A DNA stretch of 52,507 nt, from assembly GCA_944384905.1 (NCBI GenBank), contig CALWVE010000037.1, forward strand, positions 1 to 52,507. The letters are read 5' to 3'. Below, in pieces: positions 14,646-25,834 of the stretch. Positions within the stretch are counted from its first letter, which is position 1; each line of letters begins with the position of its first letter. This DNA comes from an uncultured Clostridia bacterium. GTDB lineage: Bacteria > Bacillota > Clostridia > Oscillospirales > Acutalibacteraceae. Below the pieces are notes generated by a model that did not search any database, was not told the DNA's origin, and saw nothing but the letters and a program-made list of their open reading frames with translations. The translations under genes and the position numbers were made by a program.

Positions 14646-15965
14646 TTATTTTTTAAAGCGGTCTTTCATCGAAACAACCGTGCCGTTTTTGCGAGATTCT
14701 TCCGCGCAGAAAACAGCCAGGTGACCACGGATGGAATCGGACAGGCTTGTGCTGGAAATACTGGGCGTTTCGCCGCGGCAGACATCGACAAAGTCGTCTA
14801 CCAGACGCAGGTCGCCGCCGCCGTGGGAACCGGTCATGCCGGATTTGTCGCCGCCGATCTTCAGATCGACTACTTCGGTGGTGTACGGTTCTTCGCCCGG
14901 CGCCTGATGAATCCGGCGGATTTCATAGACGGAGTCGTCGAAAATACCCTTGATTTCACCCTTGGTGCCGATGATGTGGATGTTGCGCTCGGCCTTGGCC
15001 GTGCCGCCGATCATGTTCAGCGTGCCGGTGGCGCCGCTTTCAAAGTTGACCAGTACGGACTGATGATCCACGTTGTCGTGGCCGCATTTCCATACGCACT
15101 TGCCGTACATGTTGTCGGTTTTGAGCGCTTCAATTTTTTCATCGATCGTAGCGGCGGGCTCTTTGCCGATAAACTGATCCCACACATAGAAGAACCAGCG
15201 GTCCGGATGATCGATGTAGTGTTTCTGCGCGGAATACGGGCAGGCTTCTTCCACAGCCTTGGGACAGTCTACCAGGCAGCGGTTGCCGGCACCATCGGGC
15301 ATTTTTTCCGGGGCAAACGCAAAGTTCGAGCCGAAGCTGGCGATCTGTGTGGGGGCGTCGTCGCCCATCAGCCACATCATCAGATCCATATCGTGACAGC
15401 ATTTAGCCAGCAGCATCGGCGCAAAGCAGACTTTTTCGCTGCGCCATTTGCCGCGCACGAACGAAACGACCAGATGGTGATAGGCCACATGCTCGGTGAG
15501 CTGGATGTTGATGATGTCGCCGATTTCGCCGGCGGCCAGTCGCTTTTTGATGTCTACATAGAACGGCGCATAGCGCAGTACATGACAGATCATCACCTTG
15601 TTGCCGTATTTTTCGGCGGCGGCATACAGCTCCCACATTTCCTCTTCGTTGACGCAGAAAGGCTTTTCGAGCAGCATGTCATAGCCGAGTTTGAGCAGCG
15701 GGATAGAAGTGGGCACATGCTGCTGATCCATCGTGCCGTTGATGATGGCGTCGGCCAGACGGGGATGGGCGGCCAGCTCTTCGGCATCGTGAAAAATCAT
15801 GTCGGGCGCAATATGAAAGCGTTTAACAGCTTGTTCGCGATGTGCGTCGTCCGGGTCGGCTACACCGACGATTTTCAGCTTGTCCGGATACAATTCGGCC
15901 AGCGACGCGTAAATCAGGCTGCGATGGCCTGCGCCTACAATAATGGCGGTAACGGGTTTACTCAT
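14646..15965 (-). CDS. Gfo/Idh/MocA-family oxidoreductase with a Cys-rich insert
   Basis: A 439-aa NAD(P)-dependent oxidoreductase. The Rossmann motif is VGAGHRSLIY (about residue 9), with LEKPFCV (about 95), HVLRYAPFY (about 122) and CCHDMDLMMW (about 172) of the sugar-oxidising subgroup. A segment with the pattern C-x3-C-x7-C (RCLVDC, then EEACPY) lies at about 235-255 and an MYGKCVWKC stretch at about 295. Such inserts suggest a metal or Fe-S site, which is inference. The start at 15965 is chosen because GGAGG is 7 nt upstream; in-frame codons farther upstream lack a site. The substrate is unknown. Confidence 0.85.
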   Translation of the reverse strand: MSKPVTAIIVGAGHRSLIYASLAELYPDKLKIVGVADPDDAHREQAVKRFHIAPDMIFHDAEELAAHPRLADAIINGTMDQQHVPTSIPLLKLGYDMLLEKPFCVNEEEMWELYAAAEKYGNKVMICHVLRYAPFYVDIKKRLAAGEIGDIINIQLTEHVAYHHLVVSFVRGKWRSEKVCFAPMLLAKCCHDMDLMMWLMGDDAPTQIASFGSNFAFAPEKMPDGAGNRCLVDCPKAVEEACPYSAQKHYIDHPDRWFFYVWDQFIGKEPAATIDEKIEALKTDNMYGKCVWKCGHDNVDHQSVLVNFESGATGTLNMIGGTAKAERNIHIIGTKGEIKGIFDDSVYEIRRIHQAPGEEPYTTEVVDLKIGGDKSGMTGSHGGGDLRLVDDFVDVCRGETPSISSTSLSDSIRGHLAVFCAEESRKNGTVVSMKDRFKK

Positions 15966-16033
15966 ACTAGAACCTCCATTCTCTGGATCCAATTGGGTTT
16001 GACGGATAAACAACATCCATTTTACATATTTTT

Positions 16034-16062
16034 ATTATAGCACGTTCCGACAGACTGTGCAA
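16034..16062 (-). promoter_or_regulatory. Promoter of the third Gfo/Idh gene
   Basis: Minus strand TTGCAC (16062-16057) and TATAAT (16039-16034), 17 nt apart, with an extended -10 (TGC). Confidence 0.7.
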
Positions 16063-16255
16063 TCAGACAGATTACGCCGAATTTAATATTCAAAAAGAAA
16101 AAAGAAAGCAGACAAAATTCGTCAGATTCGGCACAAACGTACAGTTACAATCAAAGAATGCGGTTATGCACAGTTTTTACAAAAGCAATTTGTGAAATAT
16201 TAACAAATTCAAAAAATAAATTTTTACGTTTTATTTAGAATTGACTAAAAAACGC
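16063..16255. other. AT-rich spacer between divergent promoters
   Basis: About 190 nt of A/T-rich sequence with several A- and T-tracts between the Gfo/Idh and glgB promoters. I see no ORF, hairpin or clear inverted repeat in it. Confidence 0.6.
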
Positions 16256-16310
16256 TTGATTTTTTCTGGTCTTGTGCTATGATAATACTATAAAACCGCA
16301 AAGGTTGCGG
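16256..16310 (+). promoter_or_regulatory. Promoter and leader hairpin of the glycogen operon
   Basis: TTGATT (16256-16261) and TATGAT (16278-16283), 16 nt apart, with an extended -10 (TGC). The leader contains a CCGCAA/TTGCGG hairpin (16296-16310), 8 nt before the AAAGG site. Confidence 0.6.
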
Positions 16311-16332
16311 CGGGACGAAAGGATTGTACAAA

Positions 16333-18306
16333 ATGCCGAAAACAAAAAAGGGATCAGGCGGCAGCATCCCGCTGTATTTGTTCCATCAGGGAACGAACCG
16401 CCGTACATATGAGTATTTGGGCCTTCACCGCGAACAAAAACCCGATGGAACGATCGGGATGGTTTGCCGTGTGTGGGCTCCGCGCGCACAGGCGGTTTCG
16501 CTGGTGGGCGAATTTAATGACTGGAATGAATCGGCCGATCCGCTGAAAAAAATCAGCGACGGCGTTTGGGAAGGCTGGCTGAAAGAACCGCTCGAGCCTT
16601 TCACATTATATAAAATTTCCGTGACCGGCGCAGACGGCGAGACGGTGCAGAAAGCCGACCCGTATGCCCGGCATTTCGAAACCCGGCCCGGAACAGCTGC
16701 CCGCTATTATGAATTGGGCGCGCATCAGTGGAAAGACGCGGCCTGGCAGCGCAAGCGTGCGGCCCATCCGCACTTAAACGGCCCGGTTAATATTTATGAG
16801 CTGCATCTGGGCTCGTGGCGCAAGTATCCGGACGGCAAGCCGTTTTCTTACGGCAAGATGGCGGATGAGCTGATCCCCTATGTGAAAGATATGGGCTATA
16901 CCCATATTGAAATCATGCCCATCACGGAGTACCCGCTCGATCAGTCCTGGGGCTATCAGGTTTCGGGCTATTTTGCGCCCACTTCCCGTTACGGTACGCC
17001 GGACGATTTGATGGATTTCATCGATCGCTGCCATCAGGCGGGGATCGGCGTCATCATGGACTGGGTTCCTGCGCATTTTCCGCGCAACCGCGACGGTCTG
17101 GCCTGGTATGACGGCAGCCCGTGCTATGAATACGGAGACCCGCGCAAGGGCGAACATAAAGAATGGGGTACGCTTGTATTCGATTACGGCCGCCCCGAAG
17201 TCATCAGCTTTTTGATCTCTTCCGCCGTATTCTGGCTGCGCGAATATCATATGGACGGCATCCGCGTAGACGCTGTAGCTTCTATGCTGTACCTCGATTA
17301 CAACCGCCGCGACGGCGAATGGGTAGCCAATAAAGACGGCGGCCGCGAAAATCTGGAAGCGGTGCGCTTCCTGCAGACGCTCAATGAAGCTGTTTTTGCG
17401 GAAGTGCCGGAGGCGATGATGATCGCCGAAGAATCCACCGCGTGGCCGATGGTCACAAAGCCGCCGTATATGGGGGGCTTGGGCTTTAACTATAAGTGGA
17501 ATATGGGTTGGATGAACGATATGCTGCGGTATATCTCGCTCGACCCGATCTACCGTAAATATAATCACGACAACCTCACGTTCTCGTTCTTCTATGCTTT
17601 CTCCGAAAACTTCATCCTGCCGATTTCGCATGACGAAGTGGTCTACGGCAAATGCTCGCTCATCGAGAAAATGCCCGGCACCTGGGAACAGAAGCTTTCC
17701 GGCGTGCGCCTGTTTGTTAGCTATATGATGGCGCATCCGGGCAAGAAACTTCAGTTTATGGGCGCGGAAATCGGACAGAGCAATGAATGGGACAGCAACA
17801 AAACGCTGGAATGGGAGCTGCTGGAAGAACCTTCTCATGCGCAGCTGCATGAATTTTTCCGCAGCATCAACCAGTTCTATAAAAAGACGCCCCCGCTTTG
17901 GGAAAACGATTTTTCGTGGGACGGCTTCGAATGGATTTCCAATGACGATAACGAACAGGGCGTCATTTCGTTCCGCCGTAAGGGCGCGGACGGAAAAGAA
18001 ATCCTGGTGGTGTGCAATTTCCTGCCGGTAAAGCGCGAGAACTATAAAATCGGCGCGCCGTGGGCCGGAATTTACACCGAAATCTTCTCTTCCGACGACA
18101 GGGCGTTCGGCGGAACGGGCATTACGAACGGCGATGAAATTAAATCGGAAAAAGGCGCGATGCACGGATTCGATCAGCATATTTCGCTGACGCTGCCGGG
18201 CAACACGGTGATCTTCCTGAAATGCCGGCGCAAGTATCCCGTAAGGAAAAAGACTTTGACGGCTTCTGCAAAAGCGGAAAAAGCGGAGAAAAAATCCGAA
18301 AAATAA
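16333..18306 (+). CDS. glgB: 1,4-alpha-glucan branching enzyme
   Basis: A 657-aa GH13 branching enzyme that makes alpha-1,6 branches in glycogen. It has an N-terminal CBM48-type domain (VGEFNDWNES, about 55) and the catalytic barrel with DWVPAHFP, GIRVDAVASM (nucleophile Asp, about 310), MMIAEEST (acid Glu, about 365) and PISHDEVV (about 430). The C-terminal tail is rich in Lys, Ala and Glu (last 25 residues). The ATG at 16333 fits AAAGG at 16318-16322; the TTG at 16324 is too close to it. First gene of glgB-glgC-glgD-glgA. Confidence 0.95.
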   Translation: MPKTKKGSGGSIPLYLFHQGTNRRTYEYLGLHREQKPDGTIGMVCRVWAPRAQAVSLVGEFNDWNESADPLKKISDGVWEGWLKEPLEPFTLYKISVTGADGETVQKADPYARHFETRPGTAARYYELGAHQWKDAAWQRKRAAHPHLNGPVNIYELHLGSWRKYPDGKPFSYGKMADELIPYVKDMGYTHIEIMPITEYPLDQSWGYQVSGYFAPTSRYGTPDDLMDFIDRCHQAGIGVIMDWVPAHFPRNRDGLAWYDGSPCYEYGDPRKGEHKEWGTLVFDYGRPEVISFLISSAVFWLREYHMDGIRVDAVASMLYLDYNRRDGEWVANKDGGRENLEAVRFLQTLNEAVFAEVPEAMMIAEESTAWPMVTKPPYMGGLGFNYKWNMGWMNDMLRYISLDPIYRKYNHDNLTFSFFYAFSENFILPISHDEVVYGKCSLIEKMPGTWEQKLSGVRLFVSYMMAHPGKKLQFMGAEIGQSNEWDSNKTLEWELLEEPSHAQLHEFFRSINQFYKKTPPLWENDFSWDGFEWISNDDNEQGVISFRRKGADGKEILVVCNFLPVKRENYKIGAPWAGIYTEIFSSDDRAFGGTGITNGDEIKSEKGAMHGFDQHISLTLPGNTVIFLKCRRKYPVRKKTLTASAKAEKAEKKSEK

Positions 18307-18314
18307 AAATGCGC

Positions 18315-18337
18315 AAAACAGCTCAGACGGCTGTTTT
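18315..18337 (+). terminator. Hairpin between glgB and glgC
   Basis: An 8-bp stem AAAACAGC/GCTGTTTT followed by only a short T-run and CCC. Probably a weak or partial terminator, or a processing site, that lowers the ratio of downstream to glgB message. Confidence 0.45.
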
Positions 18338-18411
18338 CCCAAGAGGTCTTTGTCCCGTGCAAACGGCTTCTTGAATATAGATAGATCAATAAGTTGAGGA
18401 GGAACCCCGCA

Positions 18412-19620
18412 ATGTTACCTAAACAGGAAGTAGTGGCCATGCTGCTGGCCGGCGGTCAGGGAAGCCGCTTGGGTGTGCTCACCAAGAACCTGGCCAAACC
18501 CGCCGTACCCTATGGCGGTAAGTACAGAATCATCGATTTCCCGCTTTCCAACTGCGTTAATTCCGGTATCGAGGCCGTGGGCGTGCTCACCCAGTATCAG
18601 CCGCTGGAACTCAACGAGCATATCGGCAACGGTCAGCCGTGGGATCTGGATAACATGAACGCCGGCGTTCATGTGCTGCCGCCGTATCAGCGCAGCAAGA
18701 AATCCGACTGGTACAAAGGCACGGCCAATGCCATTTATCAGAACATCAATTTCATCGAACGGTATGACCCCGATTACGTTGTGATCCTTTCGGGCGACCA
18801 TATCTATAAGATGGACTACTCCAAGATGGTGGAAGCGCACAAAAAGAACAACGCAGACTGCACCATCGCTTCTTATGAAGTGCCGATGGAAGAAGCCTCC
18901 CGCTTCGGTATTCTGAATACCAATCCGGACGGCTCCATCTATGAATTTGACGAAAAACCGAAGGTGCCGAAATCGAACCAGGCTTCCATGGGTATTTATG
19001 TGTTTACCTGGGATAAGCTGCGCAAATATCTGGAAGCAGACGAAGCCAATCCGAAATCGAGCAACGACTTCGGCAAGGACGTGCTGCCGGCCATGCTGGA
19101 AGCAGGTGAGCGCATGTTCGCTTATCGTTTTGAAGGCTACTGGAAAGACGTAGGAACGATCGACAGCCTTTGGGAATCCAACATGGATCTTCTGGCTCCC
19201 AACCTGCCGCTGGATCTGGCCGATCCCGATTGGAAAATCTATGCCCGTTCCCCGGTTATGCCGCCGCATTACATCGCCGCCGGCGCCAGCATCCAGAACT
19301 CGCTGATCAGCGAAGGCTGCACGGTTTACGGCGAAGTGGATTTCTCCGTGATTTTCCCCGGTGTTACGATTGCCGCCGACGCTGTTGTGCGTGATTCCAT
19401 CGTGATGCCCGGTGCGGTTGTAGAAGAGGGCGCCGTTGTACAGTATGCCATCATCGGCGAAGACGTCGTGGTGGGCAAAGACTGTGTGATCGGCGAGCGT
19501 CCGGAAAAAATTGAGAATAAAGACGAATGGGGCGTGGCTGTAGTCGGTCCCAACTGCCGTCTTGCGCCCGGCAGCAAAGTGGCGCCCAAGGAAATGATCG
19601 GGGAAGGTGTAAAAGCATGA
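18412..19620 (+). CDS. glgC: Glucose-1-phosphate adenylyltransferase, catalytic subunit
   Basis: A 402-aa ADP-glucose pyrophosphorylase that makes ADP-glucose from ATP and glucose 1-phosphate. The nucleotide-binding start is [14 protein letters not shown] (about residue 10), followed by [15 protein letters not shown], the sugar-phosphate region [10 protein letters not shown] (about 128) and a C-terminal left-handed beta-helix. GAGGAGG (18396-18402) supports the ATG at 18412. It overlaps glgD by 4 nt (ATGA), and glgD supplies a probable partner subunit. Confidence 0.95.
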   Translation: MLPKQEVVAMLLAGGQGSRLGVLTKNLAKPAVPYGGKYRIIDFPLSNCVNSGIEAVGVLTQYQPLELNEHIGNGQPWDLDNMNAGVHVLPPYQRSKKSDWYKGTANAIYQNINFIERYDPDYVVILSGDHIYKMDYSKMVEAHKKNNADCTIASYEVPMEEASRFGILNTNPDGSIYEFDEKPKVPKSNQASMGIYVFTWDKLRKYLEADEANPKSSNDFGKDVLPAMLEAGERMFAYRFEGYWKDVGTIDSLWESNMDLLAPNLPLDLADPDWKIYARSPVMPPHYIAAGASIQNSLISEGCTVYGEVDFSVIFPGVTIAADAVVRDSIVMPGAVVEEGAVVQYAIIGEDVVVGKDCVIGERPEKIENKDEWGVAVVGPNCRLAPGSKVAPKEMIGEGVKA

Positions 19621-20738
19621 AAAGCAACAATTTGACCGGTATTATTTTCGGGTATGTTCATGAAGACGGCCTGCGCGAGCTGACGGCAAAACGCATGATG
19701 GCCTCCGTTCCGTTTGGCTGCCGCTATCGCGTAATCGATTTTACGGTTTCCAACATGGTAAACTCCGGCATGAACAAAATCGGTGTCATTACCAACGAGA
19801 AATATCATTCGCTGATGAACCATCTGGGTTCCGGCAAGGCGTTCGGTCTTTCCAGAAAACACGAAGGCCTTTCGCTGCTGCCGCCTTTCGGTACGGAAGA
19901 ATCCACCAATACCGACGGCAAAAAGATCGAAGTGCTCGATTCCATCAGCCGTTTCCTGCACGATTCCAAAGACGATTATGTGCTGCTGGCCGATGTAGAT
20001 ATCATCGCCAACATGGATTATAACGATATCCTCGATCGCCATATCGAATCGGGCGCCGATATCACGGCGGTTTATCGCCGCGACCGTGTGCCGGCCGGCC
20101 GTTCCAACTCGATCTATTCCATCGATGTGAACGATCGAATCCGCGAAGTGCGCGTAACCCGCGATATGAACGCGGTGGCCAATTTCGCTATGGGCCTGTA
20201 CATCATGAAGCGTACGCTGCTGCTGGAGCTTGTGGAAGACTGCATGAGCCACAGCGCCTATGATTTCGACCGCGATCTGATCCAGAAGAACGTTTCTCTG
20301 CTGCGTATTCTGGGCTATGAATATCGCGACACGGCGTTTATCCTTTCTTCTGTGGAAGAATATTTCAAAGCCAATATGGCGCTGACCAATGTGGAAGTGA
20401 TGCGCGAGCTGATCTTCAAGCCCAATTATCCGATCTACACCAAAGTGCGCGACGATATGCCCGCTAAATACGGCCTGGGCTCTTCCGTGAGCAACTGCGT
20501 GGTGGCCGACGGCTGCGTGATTGACGGCGAAATCGAAAACTGCGTGGTTTCCAGAAGCGTAAAGATCGGTAAGGGCAGCGTGGTTCGCAACTGTGTGATT
20601 ATGCGCGATACCGTGATCGGCGAAAACTGCCGTCTGGATAACGTGATTGTTGACAAAAACGTAAAGATCACCGACGGGAAAACGCTGATCGGTGAAACAT
20701 CTTACCCGGTTTATATCGGAAAAGCCAAAACCGTTTGA
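19617..20738 (+). CDS. glgD: Glucose-1-phosphate adenylyltransferase, GlgD-type subunit
   Basis: A 373-aa GlgC paralogue. It keeps the [15 protein letters not shown] segment and the C-terminal beta-helix, but the catalytic GGxGxRL loop is gone (residues 10-20 read [11 protein letters not shown]). GlgD proteins of Firmicutes form hetero-oligomers with GlgC and change its activity and regulation; here too it should be non-catalytic. The start codon overlaps the glgC stop, so translation is coupled. Residues around 125 read [13 protein letters not shown] in place of the active-site SGDH. Confidence 0.93.
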   Translation: MKSNNLTGIIFGYVHEDGLRELTAKRMMASVPFGCRYRVIDFTVSNMVNSGMNKIGVITNEKYHSLMNHLGSGKAFGLSRKHEGLSLLPPFGTEESTNTDGKKIEVLDSISRFLHDSKDDYVLLADVDIIANMDYNDILDRHIESGADITAVYRRDRVPAGRSNSIYSIDVNDRIREVRVTRDMNAVANFAMGLYIMKRTLLLELVEDCMSHSAYDFDRDLIQKNVSLLRILGYEYRDTAFILSSVEEYFKANMALTNVEVMRELIFKPNYPIYTKVRDDMPAKYGLGSSVSNCVVADGCVIDGEIENCVVSRSVKIGKGSVVRNCVIMRDTVIGENCRLDNVIVDKNVKITDGKTLIGETSYPVYIGKAKTV

Positions 20739-20768
20739 TGCCGGGCGTGAGAAAGGGGTTGTATCTAT

Positions 20769-22196
<1,428 letters not shown>

Positions 22197-22207
22197 AAAT
22201 TTAAGCG

Positions 22208-22240
22208 AAAAGCCCATCGGGAGACCGGTGGGCTTTTTTG
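22208..22240 (+). terminator. Terminator of the glycogen operon
   Basis: A 13-bp stem AAAAGCCCATCGG/CCGGTGGGCTTTT with a GAGA loop and a T-run, 12 nt after the glgA stop. Confidence 0.9.
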
Positions 22241-22276
22241 TGGTTAAAGAAGCCGTTGACTTATTATAAAAATAAG

Positions 22277-22306
22277 TTGACAAATTATTGTGCAAAATGC
22301 TAAAAT
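22277..22306 (+). promoter_or_regulatory. Promoter of the membrane-anchored unknown gene
   Basis: TTGACA (22277-22282) and TAAAAT (22301-22306), 18 nt apart, with an extended -10 (TGC at 22298-22300). Confidence 0.7.
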
Positions 22307-22360
22307 ACAAATGCGAGGAGCGCATAAAACAGAATCTTTCAACCGGGTGAGGTGAGCACG

Positions 22361-23062
22361 GTGGAAAAACGTCTGCAAAATAGTTCTGTGGGCCGGTATC
22401 TGGCCGCTTGCCTTTTGGGCGGCCTGCTAATATTGTCGACTTTGGTTTTCCTGCCGCTGATCCAGCGTAATTTTCCTCCGGCTTCCTATCATGGGGCGGA
22501 ATTCAGGTTGGCTGAAATGGAGGGCAGCTGTCTCAAAGGTGCCGAAGGCGTAAGCGCCATAGGAAGACGAAGCGTAACTTTTGCTACTCCCGACGGCGGT
22601 GTCGATTCAAAACTGACCGAAGAAACGGTGACGCTGAAAGAGGGCTATAGCTATACGCAGGCATATTTGCGTCGGCTTTTCCCAGATGAAGAATACGACG
22701 TTGTGTTCGAATCGTTTTCCGTGCGGTATGTTCCATATGCCTGGTGGGAAGCGAAGGCGGTTGTTCTGGAGATCGAGCGCGATTTTATGCAGAAAGGCGG
22801 GGCATATGCCGATTACATTTTCCGCCTTTCCGGCGATATTATCGACGACGCAGAGCTGGGGCCGCGGGTGGTGCTGTATGTGGAGGGCAGGGACGCACAG
22901 CTCATCCAAAACGAGATTGCCGCCCGCTACGGAGACATCATCCTGTGGGGTTCGGATGTGTATAAAGAAGAGTATTATCGTGAAACCCCGCCCGGGGCGA
23001 CTTGGTACAAATCACCTTCTCCGGGATATCTGTTTGCGTTTTACTCGGGGCAATTAGAATAA
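22361..23062 (+). CDS. Membrane-anchored protein of unknown function
   Basis: A 233-aa protein with one N-terminal membrane helix (about residues 13-35: LAACLLGGLLILSTLVFL) and an extracytoplasmic domain of about 195 residues. That domain is rich in aromatic and acidic residues, with no motif I know. GTG at 22361 is preferred, with GAGGTG 6 nt upstream; GTG at 22352 would lie inside that site. Single gene between a strong promoter and a strong terminator. Confidence 0.7.
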   Translation: MEKRLQNSSVGRYLAACLLGGLLILSTLVFLPLIQRNFPPASYHGAEFRLAEMEGSCLKGAEGVSAIGRRSVTFATPDGGVDSKLTEETVTLKEGYSYTQAYLRRLFPDEEYDVVFESFSVRYVPYAWWEAKAVVLEIERDFMQKGGAYADYIFRLSGDIIDDAELGPRVVLYVEGRDAQLIQNEIAARYGDIILWGSDVYKEEYYRETPPGATWYKSPSPGYLFAFYSGQLE

Positions 23063-23063
23063 A

Positions 23064-23100
23064 AAAGCTGCTGCCGTTTTACCGGCAGCAGCTTTCGCTT
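23064..23100. terminator. Terminator between the unknown membrane gene and the TPM gene
   Basis: A 13-bp stem AAAGCTGCTGCCG/CGGCAGCAGCTTT (23064-23076/23083-23095), T-rich to the right and A-rich to the left, so it can act on both strands. Confidence 0.85.
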
Positions 23101-23126
23101 TTGTTTTTGATTGTAGGGAAAATAAC

Positions 23127-24017
23127 TTACCGGCGTCCGGCACCGCCGCCGGAGCTGCCCCCGCCAAAGCCGCCGAACCCTCCGCCGCCGGAGCGTCCAC
23201 CGCCTCCTCCGAAGCTGCCGCCGCCAAAACTGCCGGGGCCGCCTCCGAAACCGCCGAATCCACCCGGCCTATGAGGGGGACGCGGGCCTCTGGGCGGGCG
23301 CGGGCCGCGGAACCAGAGCGGGAAGAAGAAAAACGAGGGCCGGAAAAATCCGCCGCCATAGCCATACCGGCGCGGTCGGAACAGCGAAAGCACAACCGAG
23401 ATCACCACGATCACGATCAGAATGCGCAGGACAATCCAGATAAACGATCCGAACAGCGACATCACGCGCTCAAAAAAGGAGGGCGTATAGCTCACAGAGG
23501 GATCGTACCGGTCGGTCGAGTCTACGAGATCCTGTACGGCGCTGCGCAGGCGGGCATCAAACTGGGCGCAGACTTTTTCAAGCCCAGCGTCGTAATTGCC
23601 CATGGCGAAATCGTCTTCCAGATATTCATACAAAATATTCTGGATGTCGTTTTTGAAGTAGTTGGTTACGGCCGAACCATACAGCGCGTAGTAATCGTCT
23701 GCCTGAATGGAAAGCACGAGCAGAATACCGGCGTTGCTGATGTTCCAGCTTCTGTAAATATCTTCGGCATAATCCTGAATATCGGAACCGGTGTCGTTGG
23801 TGACCACTACATCAAGCTCCGCGCCGGTTTGTGCATACAAAGAGGCACTGCGTTGCTGAAGCGAGCGGATCGTATCCTGGCTTAAAACGCCGGCTTCATC
23901 CAAAATATACTGCGTGTCCGGCCGGGCGGGAATCGCCCAAACAGGCATGGCGGCAAACACCAAAACGGCCAGAATCACCACACAGGCCGAAAGGCGGGTG
24001 AAAATCGAACGCTTCAT
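23127..24017 (-). CDS. TPM-domain (YgcG-like) membrane protein with Gly-rich tail
   Basis: A 296-aa protein. Signal peptide (about 1-28, ending PVWA), extracytoplasmic TPM domain (about 30-165, starting TQYILDEAGVLSQDT), a membrane helix (about 192-212, rich in I and V), an Arg/Pro/Phe segment and a long GGGSFGGGG-type tail (about 250-296). TPM proteins are linked to envelope stress and photosystem repair in other organisms; their activity here is unknown. It overlaps the LemA-like gene by 4 nt and closes the xpaC-telA operon. The tail makes the DNA at 23127-23330 strongly C-rich on the plus strand. Confidence 0.85.
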   Translation of the reverse strand: MKRSIFTRLSACVVILAVLVFAAMPVWAIPARPDTQYILDEAGVLSQDTIRSLQQRSASLYAQTGAELDVVVTNDTGSDIQDYAEDIYRSWNISNAGILLVLSIQADDYYALYGSAVTNYFKNDIQNILYEYLEDDFAMGNYDAGLEKVCAQFDARLRSAVQDLVDSTDRYDPSVSYTPSFFERVMSLFGSFIWIVLRILIVIVVISVVLSLFRPRRYGYGGGFFRPSFFFFPLWFRGPRPPRGPRPPHRPGGFGGFGGGPGSFGGGSFGGGGGRSGGGGFGGFGGGSSGGGAGRR

Positions 24018-24634
24018 GACCAGGCCTCCTGTTCGCGGAACGTGACGAGCGGCTCGGTAAAGGAGATCGGCTGCAAAGCCTGTACCAGCGGCTCGTCGAA
24101 GGTTTCGTTGTACAGCGCGGCTTCGCGGTTGTATGCGCCGCCGACCAGACGATCGTGGTTTTGTGTAAACTTATCGCGGAAGGTGGTATACGTCTGGTAA
24201 TCGCCGCTTTGGCTTTGAATGGCTGTATCGGCCAGATCGATCCAGGCAAAAGCGGCGTCGCTGAATGTATTATACGATTCGATAAGCTTTTCCGTGCGGC
24301 TGCGGCTTTTGGACGACTTGTCCGCTTCTTCCGAAAAATCGAGATAGGCGGTTTTCAGCGTTTCCAGCTGGGATTGCAGCGCATCCCCGTGTTCGCTTTT
24401 GGAAAAGTCACCGGCGATGACCTGCGCACTGCGCACCAGATTTTCGCCGACCTGATTGTTCGCCGTCAATACATCCATTGCGCTGGTTTCGCCCGAAACG
24501 CCCTCATAAAACGTGTCGAGCGCCTGATTGTCTTTATAATCCAGCGAAGTGTGCATGCCCAGCGGAATGGATACGGCGATGCACAGCAGCATCACCACAA
24601 TGGCGGATGCCCTTCCTTTGGTTTGCTTTTTCAT
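24014..24634 (-). CDS. LemA-like membrane-anchored protein
   Basis: A 206-aa protein with an N-terminal membrane helix (about 11-27) and an all-helical extracytoplasmic domain. The end of the domain has YNREAALYNETFDEPLVQAL, like the YN-x5-YN block near the end of LemA, but the N-terminal LemA block (VDEAWSDIDVQLKRR-like) is not obvious, so it is a distant relative. LemA proteins often pair with TPM proteins, as here, where the genes overlap. Confidence 0.7.
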   Translation of the reverse strand: MKKQTKGRASAIVVMLLCIAVSIPLGMHTSLDYKDNQALDTFYEGVSGETSAMDVLTANNQVGENLVRSAQVIAGDFSKSEHGDALQSQLETLKTAYLDFSEEADKSSKSRSRTEKLIESYNTFSDAAFAWIDLADTAIQSQSGDYQTYTTFRDKFTQNHDRLVGGAYNREAALYNETFDEPLVQALQPISFTEPLVTFREQEAWS

Positions 24635-24670
24635 CCTGTTCTCCTTTTTGTTTGGAAAAGCCGGTTCGGT

Positions 24671-25801
24671 TTAGGAACGGATATCCAGCAGTTTCTGGCG
24701 CAGTTCGCCTTCGATCTTGCCCAGTTCCTGCTCGGCGGCGCGGCGCTTCTGACGTCCCTCGTCCTGAATCTTGATGACTTCGTCGAGGGTGGAAATCAGC
24801 GACTGGTTGGTCTGGCGCAGCGTTTCCATATCTACAATGCCGCGTTCGGATTCCTTGGCCGTTTCGATGGTGCTCATCTTGAGCGTTTCGGCGTTCTTGC
24901 GCAGCAGCTCGTTGGTCATATCGGTGACGGCTCGCTGTGCTTTCATCGCCTGTGCGGAGTGTTCCACACCCAGCGCCAGCACCATCTGGCTTTTCCACAG
25001 CGGGATGGTATTCACCAGCGTGGATTGGATTTTTTCAGCCATCAGCTTGTCGTTGTTCTGCAGCAGACGGATCTGCGGGGACATCTGCACCGAAACCATG
25101 CGCGTCAGCTCCAGATCGTGCAGCTTTTTCTCAAAGCTGTCGCACAGGCTGGCCATATCGTTGGCGGCCTGGGCGTCTTCGGCAAGGCCCGTGCGCTGTG
25201 CTTTTTCCACAGCCTGCTTGAGGTCGGTGTCGCGAACCTGCTGCAGACGCTTTTTGCCCGCCAGAATGTACATGGAAAGCTCTTTGTGGTAGTTGAGGTT
25301 CATATCATAGAGCTTGTCGAGCATGGCGATATCGCGCAGCAGCTGAATCTGATGATTTTCCAGTGCTTCGCAGATGCGGTCTACATTGACGGATGTTTTA
25401 TCGTATTTGGCTTTCATGGCCTGCAGTTTGTTACCCTGCTTTTTGAAAAAGCCCAGAAACCCCTTGTCTTCTTCTTCGGCTTCAAAACCGCGCAGTTCCA
25501 CGATCAGGTCGGAAAGTTCGTCGCCGATTTCGCCCAGATCCTTGGTTTTTACGTTTTCCAACGCGGTATCGGAGAAATTCGCAATCTTCTTCTGCGCACC
25601 CGAACCGTACTGCATCACCAGCGTGCTGTTGGTGATGTCGATTTTCTGCGCAAATTCATCGACCACTTTCTGCTCTTCCGGAGAAAGCGGCGTGTCTTCC
25701 ACGGTGACAGGCTTGGCGGCAGGGGCTTCTTCCTCCTGTGTGTCAAGCGTCAGCGTGGGAACGGGGGTTTCTTCTTCCAAAGTCAGTTTGATTTCACTCA
25801 T
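24671..25801 (-). CDS. telA: TelA/KlaA family (toxic anion resistance) protein
   Basis: A 376-aa cytoplasmic, mostly coiled-coil protein of the TelA family. An acidic, disordered first 50 residues is followed by helices with KGFLGFFKKQGNKLQAMKAKYDK (about 113-135) and the family core AGKKRLQQVRDTDLKQA and TIPLWKSQMVLALG. Named for tellurite resistance, but chromosomal copies probably act in general envelope stress. Lies 33 nt after xpaC, the usual partner. Confidence 0.9.
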   Translation of the reverse strand: MSEIKLTLEEETPVPTLTLDTQEEEAPAAKPVTVEDTPLSPEEQKVVDEFAQKIDITNSTLVMQYGSGAQKKIANFSDTALENVKTKDLGEIGDELSDLIVELRGFEAEEEDKGFLGFFKKQGNKLQAMKAKYDKTSVNVDRICEALENHQIQLLRDIAMLDKLYDMNLNYHKELSMYILAGKKRLQQVRDTDLKQAVEKAQRTGLAEDAQAANDMASLCDSFEKKLHDLELTRMVSVQMSPQIRLLQNNDKLMAEKIQSTLVNTIPLWKSQMVLALGVEHSAQAMKAQRAVTDMTNELLRKNAETLKMSTIETAKESERGIVDMETLRQTNQSLISTLDEVIKIQDEGRQKRRAAEQELGKIEGELRQKLLDIRS

Positions 25802-25834
25802 GATCGGTTAACTCCTCTTAGTAAGTAACGAATT

